Source of the DNA: Tillus elongatus
Taxonomy: Eukaryota; Arthropoda; Insecta; Coleoptera; Cleridae
Assembly (NCBI GenBank): GCA_964006375.1
Contig: OZ023266.1
Span: forward strand, 69,215,391 to 69,279,390
Reading direction: 5' to 3'
DNA length: 64,000 bases
Shown here: positions 41,931-52,712 of the stretch, piece by piece
Layout of the letters: each line of letters begins with the position of its first letter
Numbering within the stretch: position 1 is the first letter of the stretch
The notes under the pieces: model-generated
Databases searched by the model: none
What the model was told of the DNA's origin: nothing
The model's input: the letters and a program-made list of their open reading frames with translations, nothing else
Translations under genes and position numbers: made by a program

Positions 41931-42572
41931 ATGGCGTTTACGAAACGGCAATTAGAACAAATTAATGAATTGATTGAGAGTTGTGTGTCGAAAACTCTAA
42001 AAGAAAACTACACGCTCATGAAAGAAATCACGTCTTCTGCCGTGAAGGAAGCTTTACTTGAGATGGAGGAAAGATTGAAAAAGCAAGAAACTCAGTTGAA
42101 ATGTATATCTGAAGAAAACAAAAAATTGATAAAAAGACTTGATGTATTGGAACAACACAATAAGAGAAAAAATATAAGAATTTTCAATATACCAGCTGAA
42201 ATCAATGAAAACATTTTAAATAAAGTCGTAGAATTTTTCAACAAAGATATGAATGTAAACATATCTGAAAACAACATTCGCACCTGCTACCGTTTAAAAA
42301 ACCGGAATAATCAGAAACCTCCGATTTTGGTGTCTTTCACAGACATTGAATATAAACATCGAATAATAAGAAACACAGCTATATTAAAAGACAGGGGAAT
42401 TTTCGTGGCAGAGGACTTGACTTACAGTAATCTTAATCTTCTAAGCAAGGCTAAGGAAGTATATGGCAGAAACAAGGCCTGGAGTTGGAACGGCAACGTA
42501 TATGTTAATACTGGTAATAAACAGAAGCTCCGTATTGCATCACTGGATGATCTACCTAATCCAAATATTTGA
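41931..42572 (+). CDS. LINE ORF1 protein (RNA-binding, coiled coil)
   Basis: ORF1 proteins bind the element's RNA and act as chaperones in the retrotransposition particle. I take the ATG at 41931 (MAFTKRQLEQ) as the start, since no in-frame ATG lies upstream; that gives 213 aa. Residues about 30-85 are charged and leucine-rich with heptad spacing (MEERLKKQETQLK, LIKRLDVLEQHNK), a likely trimerising coiled coil. Next comes an RRM-like domain starting NIRIFNIP and a C-terminal part with PPILVSFTDIEYKHRIIR and GIFVAEDLT, resembling L1 ORF1p. The frame is intact. It lies 269 bases before ORF2, which is in another frame, so ORF2 would need reinitiation or similar. Confidence 0.85.
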   Translation: MAFTKRQLEQINELIESCVSKTLKENYTLMKEITSSAVKEALLEMEERLKKQETQLKCISEENKKLIKRLDVLEQHNKRKNIRIFNIPAEINENILNKVVEFFNKDMNVNISENNIRTCYRLKNRNNQKPPILVSFTDIEYKHRIIRNTAILKDRGIFVAEDLTYSNLNLLSKAKEVYGRNKAWSWNGNVYVNTGNKQKLRIASLDDLPNPNI

Positions 42573-42841
42573 AGTTAAGAAGTTTGATAGCTGCAATTTT
42601 CAATCTATGTTATATCTAGTTTGCTTTGTTGAACAAAAGTTTGGTTGTGTTTTATATATTATGCAGGTTGCTGTCGCGGGCTGCACTCGAATTTCTTTTT
42701 ATTTTTGATAACTTATCACACTTTATCGTTTCCTTTTTACAAGTAAAGTAAAACTCTTGCTTGCCTTCTTATCGCTTTTAGTTATTGTATTTATATCTAA
42801 CTAATCTTTATTACCTTTACTGTCTATATAATTTTTAAAAT

Positions 42842-45667
42842 ATGAATAAAAAAGAATTTAATAAATATAGTTTTGCGCATATAAATGTAAGATCTTTACT
42901 CTCTGATTTTGCAGCTTTTAGGATTTTAATTGAAGAAAATAATTTTGATATTGTGGCTGTGTCCGAGACCTGGCTAACTTCTAATGTTACAGATGAGGCT
43001 ATACAAATTAAGGGGTACAATATTGTGAGAAAAGATAGGTTAAGTGGCCGCGGTGGTGGAGTCTTGTGCTACGTAAGTAACAAATTAAACTTTCTTATAG
43101 TTTCAACTAGCGTGAATTCTGATGCTTTTGAATATCTCACTCTGTCAATTAAAATTAATGATGAAAGCTTTTTGATCTGTTGTTTGTACAGACCTCCAGA
43201 TCGGAATCTGCTTAGTGCGCTGGATGGCTTTGATGAGCTTCTTTCTTTAATAGTTCCTGCATATGATCATATTGTTTTACTATCAGATTTTAATATTGAT
43301 CTACTAAAAAACAACACAGCTGTTCTGAAATTTTACGAAACTCTTCACTCGTACGATCTGCTACAACTCATATCAAAGCCGACTAGACTCACGCAAAATT
43401 CACAGTCTCTTCTTGACATAGTTATAGTTGATAAATCGCTAGGTGTATTAGAAGCTGATACAGTCGATACTCATGATATCTCTGATCATTGTCTTGTATA
43501 TTGCATATTATCTTTGGCTAAAGCAGAATCATTAAAAAGACAGTATCATACCTTTAGAAGTTACAAAAATTTTAATATTAATCAATTCAAAAGTGATTTG
43601 TCTGCTGTAGACTGGATGCATTATTATAGATTAAACAGCGCTGAAGATAAAGCAGCATCACTTACTAATGTTTTGAATAAACTTTTCGATACGCATGCCC
43701 CTATCGTTACGGTACGAATAACGAAAAAGCCGGCTCCATGGCTAACGGATAATATCAGGAATATTATGAAACAGCGTGATAAAGCTTATAATAGGTTCAA
43801 GGATAGTCGCGATCCCATTGATTGGCAAAATTATAAACTAATTAGAAACCGAACTACAAATGCCATAAAAAAAGAAAAACTTGCATTTGCGGAGCGTATG
43901 CTGTCTGAAAGTAAAAATAATAGGACGGCCTGGTCTTTGGCTAATAGATTTGGCATTATTACAAAAAAAGACAATATGTTACCATCACATTTGAGTGACG
44001 CAAACAAAATAAATCAATACCTCACGTCTATTAACAGTAGTAAGGCTGATATTAGCGAATTAAAAACATATTACAATAGTAATATTTACAAAAATGCAAA
44101 TAACTTCCATTTTAAACTTGTCAATGAGACAGATATTATGAGGCATATAGCCTCAATAAAAACAAAAGCTAAAGGCTTTGATGGTGTGAGTGTCGACATG
44201 ATTCACCTATGTCTCCCGGAAATTCTCCCTCAGCTGCTTCATCTTGTAAACTTTTGTATTGAGACAAAGTGCTTTCCCAAAGTTTGGAAAGTTGCAAAGG
44301 TTTTCATGTTTCCAAAAGGAAATAATCCAACTGAGTTTAATCATTTAAGACCTATAAGCATTTTCCCAGTTCTTTCAAAGTTATTGGAGAAAGTGATGTC
44401 CGAGCAGATAACTGCTTACCTTGGGGACAACAACATCTTGCCAAATGTACAGTCCGGATTTGTTAGGGGCAGGTCCACCACAACAGCATTAGCAAATATT
44501 AATGATGACATCCTCACAGCTAACGATAAAAATCAAGTTACAGCTTTGGTATTGCTAGACTACAGTAAAGCTTTTGATACGATCAGTCATGAACTATTGT
44601 GCTCGAAGTTACAATATATTGGTTTCAATCATGACGCCGTTCAGTTTATAGAAAGTTACTTTTCAGATAGGGCACAGAGGGTTGTCTGCGGGTCGGATGT
44701 ATCGGATTCTTTGAGTTTATTAAAGGGGGTTCCACAAGGCTCTATCTTGGGCCCCCTTTTATTCAATATTTATACGTTTTATTTTCAAGAACAAATTATC
44801 TCGAGTAAAATACACTTCTATGCCGATGATACCCAGCTTTACAAATCCTTTCCTGTCGAAAATGCCTTAGACGCTATAACAAGTTTAAATGCAGACCTTG
44901 ATAGGTTAGTCAGGACAGCAAAGAAGCATGATCTTGCGATAAATGTCAATAAGTGTTGCGTACTTTATTTTGGCAGGAAAGTCAGTAGGAATAGGGTTTG
45001 TTCTCAAAATATTGATATTTTGATAGATGGGAGTCGCTTGGAAGCAAAACAATCTGCAAGGAATCTTGGTCTCATAATAGATAACAACTTAAAATTTTCT
45101 GATCACGTCACTAATCTTCGTAGAGCTAGCTTTGGCCTATTGAAATCTTTTTATAGCCACCGAAATTGCCTTCCAGTGAAAGTAAAAGCTCTCTTGGTAA
45201 ACTCTATGATTCTCTCGCGCTTTAACCATGCTGATGTTGTGTATGGACCTGCCCTTGACAGTTGGGATCAGCAAAGAATAGAAAAGGTTCAGAAGTCATG
45301 TTTACGGTTCATCTTTAATCTAAAAAGAACAGATCGTGTTTCCTATAAGTTAAAAGAACTAGATTGGCTGAATATGAAGAATCGCTGGAAAGTACATCTT
45401 CTTTGCTTGACTCACAAGATTGTCCTCGGGGCGGGGCCTGATTACCTACATCAGAAGCTCTGTTTTCGGAGACAAATACATTCGCTCAATACAAGACTCG
45501 ATCACTTGTTTGCCATACCTAAATATTATACGAGCCAATATCAAGGTTCTTTTTCCTATGTTGCACCACATCTGTATAATAAAATACCTTTTAAACATAC
45601 TTTATGTTCTCTGCCAGGGTTTCGGAGATACGTTACAGATTTTTATAAAAATAGTCAGTTTGCGTAG
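42842..45667 (+). CDS. LINE ORF2 protein: APE endonuclease and reverse transcriptase, intact
   Basis: A 941-aa protein that nicks target DNA and reverse-transcribes the element RNA at the nick. The APE-type endonuclease occupies residues about 8-220: HINVRS (Asn15), SETWL (Glu42), YRPP (Tyr116), LLSDFNIDLL (Asp149, Asn151) and ISDHCLVY (Asp215, His216). RT follows from about 430: KTKAKGFDGVSVDMI, NHLRPISIFPVLSKLLEKVM, VQSGFVRGRSTTTAL, LLDYSKAFDTISHELL, LKGVPQGSILGPLL and the catalytic FYADDTQLY (Asp662, Asp663). The C-terminal region includes VQKSCLRFIFNLKR and HLYNKIPFK. No RNase H is present. All catalytic motifs appear complete, so it may be active. The ATG at 42842 is the first in frame. 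Confidence 0.93.
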   Translation: MNKKEFNKYSFAHINVRSLLSDFAAFRILIEENNFDIVAVSETWLTSNVTDEAIQIKGYNIVRKDRLSGRGGGVLCYVSNKLNFLIVSTSVNSDAFEYLTLSIKINDESFLICCLYRPPDRNLLSALDGFDELLSLIVPAYDHIVLLSDFNIDLLKNNTAVLKFYETLHSYDLLQLISKPTRLTQNSQSLLDIVIVDKSLGVLEADTVDTHDISDHCLVYCILSLAKAESLKRQYHTFRSYKNFNINQFKSDLSAVDWMHYYRLNSAEDKAASLTNVLNKLFDTHAPIVTVRITKKPAPWLTDNIRNIMKQRDKAYNRFKDSRDPIDWQNYKLIRNRTTNAIKKEKLAFAERMLSESKNNRTAWSLANRFGIITKKDNMLPSHLSDANKINQYLTSINSSKADISELKTYYNSNIYKNANNFHFKLVNETDIMRHIASIKTKAKGFDGVSVDMIHLCLPEILPQLLHLVNFCIETKCFPKVWKVAKVFMFPKGNNPTEFNHLRPISIFPVLSKLLEKVMSEQITAYLGDNNILPNVQSGFVRGRSTTTALANINDDILTANDKNQVTALVLLDYSKAFDTISHELLCSKLQYIGFNHDAVQFIESYFSDRAQRVVCGSDVSDSLSLLKGVPQGSILGPLLFNIYTFYFQEQIISSKIHFYADDTQLYKSFPVENALDAITSLNADLDRLVRTAKKHDLAINVNKCCVLYFGRKVSRNRVCSQNIDILIDGSRLEAKQSARNLGLIIDNNLKFSDHVTNLRRASFGLLKSFYSHRNCLPVKVKALLVNSMILSRFNHADVVYGPALDSWDQQRIEKVQKSCLRFIFNLKRTDRVSYKLKELDWLNMKNRWKVHLLCLTHKIVLGAGPDYLHQKLCFRRQIHSLNTRLDHLFAIPKYYTSQYQGSFSYVAPHLYNKIPFKHTLCSLPGFRRYVTDFYKNSQFA

Positions 45668-45900
45668 TGTAGTTATAATAAATCATATTCATATTTAGGA
45701 ATTCCTTTCTTTCAGCTAAATTTAAGGCGCACAATTGTCAATGTTTTGTTGTTATATTGTTTTGTTGTTTTGGATACTAAGGCATTTATGATTTGTTTAT
45801 TTTATAATTTGTTTATTTTGTAATTCCTACATTTTAAGTTATCTTTTAAGGGTTAAGTGGAAGAAAATTGTAAAATTAACTTCGCCCTAATAAAGACCTC

Positions 45901-45930
<30 letters not shown>

Positions 45931-45931
<1 letters not shown>

Positions 45932-47106
45932 ATATTGGTTCGACAATTACCTAAAACCTACGAGCAGTTGTTCTACCACAATGATTATTTCCATAAGAAA
46001 TTGATATAATTTGAACGCGCTATAGAACAATGTAAGTAATTACGCTATTAGGTTAGTTTTTAATGAACAGCACTTTAAAACAAATTTTGAAAAATATTGA
46101 AATAATCCACACTGAAGTTTAAAGTAAAATAAACATGACAAAGAATTATCAAAAACCTATCTACTACTATTACGATTTTTACTTATTTCTAGCAACTCAC
46201 ACACAACACAACAAGACTAATTCTTCCCAGTATCTACCAAAGATACTATAATTAAGCTACTGATGAACGAAATGTCTCATCTCAATGGCAAATTGATTAT
46301 TCTGTCACATTCCAGTAAAATTTTCGTCAACGTAGTATAAATTCCATATTCCTGTCCCTATATGAAAAACGTTCGCCTGTTTCACATTAATTTGCTTCTG
46401 AAATATTTATGACTGAAATTACTGGAGTTTGATATATCGTTGAATAACAATCGACGAAACGATAATTACGTTTACGAAGACAATACTATACGAAAGTCAG
46501 AAATGATTGATTAGACATCTGAATAAATGTATTAGTTCCTTTAAATGAAATATTCATCTGAGGATACGTAATAATTCAAAATTGGTATATATAAGCAAAA
46601 TTGTAACCGTTATATTATGCAAGCAATAAAGATTATCAAAGCATTTGCAAGATGCAATCAGTCTTTAGCAACAATTTTAATGGATTAACAAACCCCTTTA
46701 AACCTATATAATCTGTTAACCGACGAAAAAAGAGAACGGTACTTTTAGATCTACAGGTTTAATTTTTTTTCTCTGGGTATGTTCACCGATTTTTCGGCAA
46801 TCTATTAGTTTTTCTGTGTGGTTAGCGATTTGGTTACGTTCAACAGAATCCACGGTTAGTCTCGTTAAATTTTACGTAACTAATTTATCAATTGTTTAAT
46901 AAATAATAAAAACAGTATTCAGAAGCATATTTAACTGACACTGACTGGCTTTAAAACAGAATGCCAAAATCATTGTTAGCTTACGACATTTTTTATGTAA
47001 ATAGACATCAACACCAATTGCTCTATAATAAAAATAATAAGGATATTGAGCGAATCGATTATTAGAATCGACAGTTGTTGGTGGAGAGACTAGTAGTAGG
47101 AACAAT
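45931..47106. other. No gene recognised
   Basis: AT-rich non-coding sequence between the intact LINE and the Penelope-like fragment. Confidence 0.45.
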
Positions 47107-47941
47107 AACAATTTAATGAATTTTTGAATTTTATTGATAACTTTCACACAAATATTAAGTTTACTTTAGAAGAAGAAGCTAACAGTTGTATAAATTTTTT
47201 AGACTTAACGATTAGAAAGTTAGAAAATAATTCATTTGACTTTTCTATATATAGGAAACCAACTTACACTGACACAACCATACCATACGATTCATGTCAC
47301 CCTTTCTCACAAAAGCTGTAAGCCTACCATTCTACGATACATCGTGCATTTTCAATACCTATGTCACAAAATAATCTTGAAAAAGAAATTTCAATAATTA
47401 AGCAAACAGCATTAAATAATGGCTACTCTGTTAAATTAACCGATAAAATGATCGAGAGAAAAGAATACAAATTAGCGATTAATTTAATTTATCCAAATAT
47501 TAGAGACAAAAAGGACAACAGGTACGTTTCGATAACTTATTTTGAAACCATTTCAGAAACCATTTCAAAAATGTTAAATAACTGTACAAATACAAAAGTA
47601 GCTTTTAAATCTTACAACACGACGCGTGACTTGCTATTTAACGCGAAAGAAAAGTCTTGTTTCTTGAGACAAGCTGGAGTTTATAAATTAGCTTATACAC
47701 ATTGTAACGCAATCTACATAGGTCAAACTTCTAGAAATTTTAACACCCGATACAAAGAACATATTTCTGCATTTATAAATAACCACGCCGACAAATCTAC
47801 ATTTTTGTAATGGCTAACGTAAACTAGACTTTTTGAAGCAGTAGAAGTCAAAAATCACACACACGAGAATATCTGCCTTGTTTTAAATGAGCAAGCTGAT
47901 TTAATGAATTCCCCCTTCTTGGATATTCTTCTTTCTAATTA
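47107..47941 (+). pseudogene. Penelope-like RT C-terminus and GIY-YIG endonuclease
   Basis: The frame begins at EFLNFIDNFHTNIKFTLEEE and CINFLDLTIRK, the Penelope RT region after the catalytic YxDD box, which is not present. SIYRKPTYTDTTIPYDSCHP follows. A single stop at 47319-47321 interrupts the frame before HRAFSIPMSQNNLEKEI. The nuclease is complete in outline: GVYKLAYTHCNAIYIGQTSR with the GIY-YIG pattern (VYK...IYIGQT), then RYKEHI. Two more stops near 47810-47822 precede the C-terminal end (LFEAVEVKN, CLVLNEQADLMNSPF), which stops at 47941. Sequence wording differs clearly from 50627-52338, so this is a second Penelope family. Confidence 0.85.
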
Positions 47942-48295
47942 AATAAGTCAAAGAAAATAAATTTAACTATTCTTTCAAAAGAGTTGTAATAAAATAATGA
48001 GTTGATGTATGTCGATATTTTAGTTGTATAGAGACTGCTTTATTACTGTTATTGTTTAGTTATTTTATTGTTGTAATTGTTATTATATTTATTATAGGCT
48101 AGTTCTATTTTTTTTTTCTATATTACATATTGAAATAGATCACGTAAACATTTTGAAAGCCTCATCACACATTTATCTGTGTTTCATTTTATTTTCACTT
48201 TGATGAATTTTTTGATCACAACATCATAACGTAACATAGCAAGAGATCTTTATTTGTGGTTGTCATGATTTCGTACCAATTCAATTTTTATCTGT

Positions 48296-48326
48296 CTGAA
48301 AATGATGTCAAGCAGCGAAACTAGTC
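48296..48326 (+). ncRNA. Hammerhead-like motif, weak stem
   Basis: CTGAAAA (48296-48302), a spacer TGATGTCAAGCAGC, GAAAC (48317-48321) and GTC (48324-48326) lie 355 bases after the Penelope ORF end. The spacer pairs only weakly, so stem II is poor. Position in the 3' untranslated region fits a decayed hammerhead. Confidence 0.4.
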
Positions 48327-48484
48327 ACAGAAACGTTGAAGAACATCTAGAATTCATAAGGATCTCTTGCTCTAGTTGGCTTACGCGCTGGCTACGCCGT
48401 TCGCCTACAGAAACCCAACAGTGAAGCCATAGAAATAGTCTTCAAGCCTGTATGTAGTACAGCCAAAGCACCAACTTAACTAAA

Positions 48485-49118
48485 CCTACAGCCACAGCGT
48501 CAGAGAAAGGGTCTATTTGAAATGAATTTCTGTAAACATTTTAGCAAAATGAAGAACAATGGCGGTTGAAGCTGAAACTTACGGGTTTGCAGAACACTCC
48601 TCTTGCGACATCATCTTTACATAATCCGTATTTGTTTCAGGTTCTTTGACTAAATGTTGCGAGTTTTGACGTTTCAAATAGCACATTTGCGTTTCGAGGA
48701 AAACCCCCTTTTTTTTAAATGCCTAGAGCTTTTTGTCTTTCAACTTACAGATGTAAGTTTTGGTACGTGCTCACTATTTATAATACAAACACGCGTATCA
48801 AATTTGGTTGCCCTTGCTTTGTTATCTCCAGAGATATAATTTTTTTTGGAAAGAAAACACAAAATTTTTCGGTAAAACCTGGGCAGATTTTCCCGGCTAA
48901 CGAACTTATCTAAGCCACTTACAAAAGGAAGGTACTCACCAAATTTGATCAAAATCAAGAAATTATTTATGGTGTGGTACATATATAAACATACAAAAAT
49001 TGAAACTGGCCCCGGATATGGGTTTTAGGTGTCCTAGGTGCGCTCATTTGAAGACATTTTTTCAAAATTCAAAAGTCGCAATCTCCTCATTAGTGATTTT
49101 TTTGAAGAAAATTCACTA
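48485..49118 (-). repeat. Composite repeat, region B to hairpin, reversed
   Basis: It starts CAGAGAAAGGGTCTATTTG, passes AAAACCTGGGCAGATTTTCC and ends in the TTAGTGATTT...AAATTCACTAA hairpin. At the usual TA-array position there is only ACATATATAAAC, so this copy shows the locus without an expanded array. Confidence 0.85.
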
Positions 49119-49639
49119 AAAAAGCAAACTTTTAAACGTAAATTTCTGGCATTATTTCTTTCAGAGTAATGACGTCATCAACTGTTTTCTTAAAATGGCA
49201 ACCCCCGAAATCTTATCCCTAATTTTGAGGGATATTTACATTGTCGAACCGAAACTATAAAAATGTTGTCTTTTACAACATCTTTGAGTAAATGCCCACT
49301 GGCTGCACAAAACTGTCAATTTTATTGTTAAAAAAATTACAAGAACTCATTAGTCAAGCTAATACAATTGTTACATTAAGTGTTCGAACTGATATCAGCA
49401 AAGTCCTAAACGATACGTAAATCTGTGTGAAAATTCGTGTACATTGTGAATCAATTTCACGCTAATTATGTGTGTTTTCTCTGTACTACGATTTTGCGGT
49501 TCAGCTAAATTGTTTGGTCTGTAACCCCATGAAAAATAATCCAGGTGCGTAAGACCTTAAGATCTAGCGGGCCATGATATATGTCCTCGCCGGCCTATCC
49601 ACCATCTAAGAAATTAATTTTCTAGAAAATTTCGAACAC
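49119..49639. other. No gene recognised
   Basis: Non-coding sequence, AT-rich to moderate. Confidence 0.4.
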
Positions 49640-50255
49640 AACGTACATATTGCGATATGGTATTCTCTGAAAGCTCGGAATCATTGTCGTTTGGTAAATT
49701 GCTGGAAGCGCTGGAACAAGGTTATTTTGCGAAAACTAAATATATTCATCAGATGAAGGTTTCTTCAAAGAAGAAATGCTCTACTTCTCGCCTATCAACT
49801 ATTTCAGCCCACACGCTTAATTTATGCGGTAGTAGATTAAGTGCCTCCATGGTTTAATGAGGTTTTACTCCACTTCAATACCTGCAATTTCGCTGTTCAC
49901 TACGTCATGGATACGAAACGTGGCCTAATCCGAAAAAAATATTTGCCAATGCAAAGGTCGATATTCTTGGCACAAATACATAATAGTTACACAAAACTGA
50001 AGGCGCTCGTTGAGATCATCATTGTTGACTTTGATTTTTATTAATGAAGATTGGAACCTATGATGAACGTTGATAAATACAATTTGAAGAACCCAATTTA
50101 TCACAATATAGTTTTCAGACCTACATTCAGCACTGCATTTTTTAGAAATGATATCTTTCCTTCTTGTAACACGTAGCACTGTTGTCTGATTAACTTTGTC
50201 TAACGAAACCAATAGAGACATATTATGACGACTCTCTGCCATGCTTAACACAAAT
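49640..50255 (-). pseudogene. Mariner-type transposase, N-terminal and central part
   Basis: The minus strand reads SRHNMSLLVSLDKVNQTTVL (helix-turn-helix), NDDLNERLQFCVTIMYLCQE and IFFSD, the first catalytic aspartate, followed by a stop where FSDEATF would continue. Then comes TFRIHDVVNS, and in a shifted frame TMEALNLLPHKLSVWAEIVD (normally VNVWAGI). The second and third catalytic blocks are missing below 49640. Bases 50044-50110 match the terminal sequence of Penelope-like elements (GAACCTATGATGAACGTTG), so a Penelope end seems to have been pasted into the gene. Confidence 0.75.
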
Positions 50256-50414
50256 CAACTTTTGGACGTCCATGTTTTGAAATATCAGTAGTTCTACCAG
50301 TCAGTTTCAATTTATACCCAATTATACTCTACTAAGTGAAGATTGTAACCTATGATGAGCACTGGTAAGTACACTTGGAGAACCCAAATCACCACAACAC
50401 ATTTTAAAAGACCT

Positions 50415-50451
50415 GACGATCGTTTTACTAACCAACTTAGCGTCGTCAGAG
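50415..50451 (-). ncRNA. Hammerhead-like motif in left arm
   Basis: Minus strand: CTGACGA (50443-50449), a stem of GCTAA/TTAGT type, AAAAC in place of GAAAC, then GATCGTCAGG. One core base differs from the consensus. Confidence 0.5.
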
Positions 50452-50589
50452 GATGAAACATTTTAATACTGAAAAAACCAACATCAACTTATATACGTTA
50501 AAGTTTGCTCCGTGAGAACGCTAGGAAACAATGAGGTTACATCGAATGAAATGGGAATTAGAAAACTGCCAGAACCGTCAAAAAAATTT

Positions 50590-52338
50590 ATTAGAGTAGC
50601 GTGTAAAAGTAAAATTTTAAAAAAACTTGGAAGAAAATAAGTCCACAAAAAAACTAAATTGTAATCAAATAAAAATAGCTAAACGATTGCGAGAGAAAGA
50701 TTGTTTCTATGTTAACGCAGATAAAGGCAATAATGTAGTGACTTTGGACAAAAACGAGTATAAAGATAGAGTTTATAACGCCCTAGCGACAGGACCGTAT
50801 AAAAAACTAAATAAAAACCCGCTACCAAAAATGGTTTCGGACGTTAAAAATAGTCTAAAAAGTTGTCACAATCTCATATCAAAAGACTTGGGAAGGAAGT
50901 TACAAGTTTCTAATCCGAAAGTTTCCAAGAAGTACGGTCTCCCAAAAATTCATAAACCGGGAAATTCAATTAGACCTATTGTTTCGGCTATAGATTTCCC
51001 GACTTTTAATGTAGCTAAGTGGCTGACAGATTAGTTTAAAGGCTTGCCTGTCAAACAGACAAGTTTTTCAGTAACAAATTCAATTGAATTTATTAATAAG
51101 ATTAAAGTGGTTAAATTGATTGAAGGCGAGGTTTTAATTTCATTCGATGTAACCTCATTGTTTCTTAGCGTTGCCACGGAGCAAACGTTAACGTATTTAG
51201 AGCAGTTACTAAAAATGAATTACATGAATGGAAATGTCTGCAAAGAATATTTGACTCTAACAAACCTTTGCACCAAACAAAATATTTTTCAATTCAACAA
51301 GGAATTTTCTCAACAAACCCAAGGCACGGCAATGGGCAATCCGCTAATGCCATTTATTGCAGACCTTTTCATGAGCACATTTGAAACATATCTTAAAAGT
51401 GAAAATGGTTATTTTCCTAGAGTGTGGTGTCGTCGCGGTGTTTAACACAAACATTTGCAGAATAGAAGATTTTATTGCCAAATTAAACAATAAATTTGAT
51501 TCTATAAAATTTACCCATGAATTAGAAATTAATAATAAACTACCATTTCTAGATGTACTAGTTATCAAGAATAAAGACACTTTAGAATTCGATGTCTATA
51601 GAAAGGAAACCACTACTCTAAGCTACATCCCGAACGACTCGCATCATACGTACGCACAAAAAATGGCTAGTTTGATTTTTTTAGTAAATCGGTTAATAAA
51701 TTTTCCTTTAACAAAAGTAAGTATACCAAAGAATTAAATTATATTTAAAACGTGGCCGAATATAACGGATACACTACTTGCCTAGTGGAAAAATTAATCA
51801 ACAAACAGAAAACAAAGAAAATGTTGACGAAATCAACGACGTTCAGAAGAAAAAAGTCGGAAGATACTTTGTTTGCTTACCATTTGAACCTAAAATCACG
51901 AGTGGTCTAGACAGAATTTTTTAAAAAGTCAACTTACAGCTAAGATTTTCAACAACAAATACGTTAAAAAACTTGCTAGGTAACCCAAAAGACAAGGATA
52001 GCACGGACAAAATGTCGGGAATTTATGAAATAAGTTGTAAAGATAGTAATCTTAAATACGTCGGACAAACAAAAAGATCGATTGGAATTAGATTCAAAGA
52101 ACACTTATCCAAATTACGTTACGGTACTGTAGATAAGTCTTCCGTCGCTCGACACATTTGGGACAATAATCATCACGTTGACAAAGATAATCTGAAATTA
52201 CTAAAAAATGTTAGAAAACCAGGACAGCTAAACGCGTTCGAAAGCGTATATATTGCGAAATATAGTTACAACAAAAAATGTATGAACGCTTCACCACCAC
52301 CAATTACGAGTCACCTGATCGATTGCTTTGTTAAATAA
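50590..52338 (+). pseudogene. Penelope-like RT and GIY-YIG endonuclease, catalytic box deleted
   Basis: The frame from 50627 reads FYVNADKGNNVVTLDKNEY, KKYGLPKIHKPGNSIRPIVS (the family's RT N-terminal block) and, past one stop at 51032-51034, LISFDVTSLFLSVATEQTL and QGTAMGNPLMPFIADLF. Where WxRYVDDVVAVF is expected the sequence reads VWCR, and VVAVFNTN follows in another frame: a short deletion near 51430 removed the catalytic Asp pair and shifted the frame. IKFTHELEINNKLPFLDVLV and YRKETTTLSYIPNDSHH follow. The GIY-YIG nuclease (51970-52338) is intact: GIYEISCKDSNLKYVGQTKR, FKEHLSKL, WDNNHHVDK. The protein cannot polymerise DNA. Confidence 0.9.
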
Positions 52339-52622
52339 TTCCCACGTTTCGGCACGTTCTAAAGATAACATAAGTCTACAGATATTTCCGCCAAAGGATT
52401 CTATGTTATGTTAGCTGTCTTTAAACCTTCTCAAAAGTATTACAGATGGACGATTTTAAGATAAAGTAGTATGGACAGTGCAAAGACCTTGTCCAGCGAT
52501 AAAAATACAATACACTGTAAATTTTGCCTGCGACTAGTTTCCCACCTCAGTTCGATTTCTTTACCCAAGATCCGGTATATAAGTTGAGGTTGGTTTTTTC
52601 AGTATTTAGAATGTTTCATCCT

Positions 52623-52662
52623 CTGATGACGCTGACTTGGTTAGTGAAACGATCGTTAGGTC
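52623..52662 (+). ncRNA. Hammerhead-like motif in right arm, best first core box
   Basis: CTGATGA (52623-52629), stem GCTGAC/GTTAGT with a 3-base loop (52631-52645), GAAAC (52646-52650), then GATCGTTAGGTC. Both conserved core boxes match the hammerhead consensus exactly. It is placed at the 3' end of the element, as described for Penelope-like elements. Confidence 0.6.
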
Positions 52663-52712
52663 TTTTAAAATATGTTGTGGTGATTTGTGTTCTCCAAGTG
52701 TACTTACCCAAT

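Larger units (their letters stand above)
41780..45930 (+). mobile_element. Probably complete LINE with two open ORFs and (TTA)n tail
   Basis: A 5' untranslated region of uncertain start (between 41656 and 41930) is followed by ORF1, a 269-base spacer, ORF2, a 3' untranslated region of about 235 bases ending in TAATAAAGACCTC, and a short (TTA)n tail at 45902-45930. The short tail, compared with the 74-unit tail at 33730, and the intact ORFs point to a young insertion. Clade: CR1/Jockey/L2 group, not resolved further. Confidence 0.85.
47107..48480 (+). mobile_element. 5'-truncated Penelope-like element
   Basis: It contains the RT C-terminal part, the GIY-YIG nuclease and a 3' untranslated region of about 540 bases with a hammerhead-like motif. 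The terminal wording AGTCTTCAAGCCTGTATGTA near 48440 is shared with the fragments at 34210-35030. Confidence 0.75.
50366..52712 (+). mobile_element. Penelope-like element with long inverted terminal repeats
   Basis: Left arm 50366-50500 and right arm 52575-52712 are inverted copies of about 135 bp: AAGTACACTTGGAGAAC on the left and GTTCTCCAAGTGTACTT on the right, and likewise the AACTGAAAAAACCAAC region. Each arm holds a hammerhead-like motif facing the arm's outer end. Between them lies a nearly full-length Penelope coding region. Confidence 0.85.
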
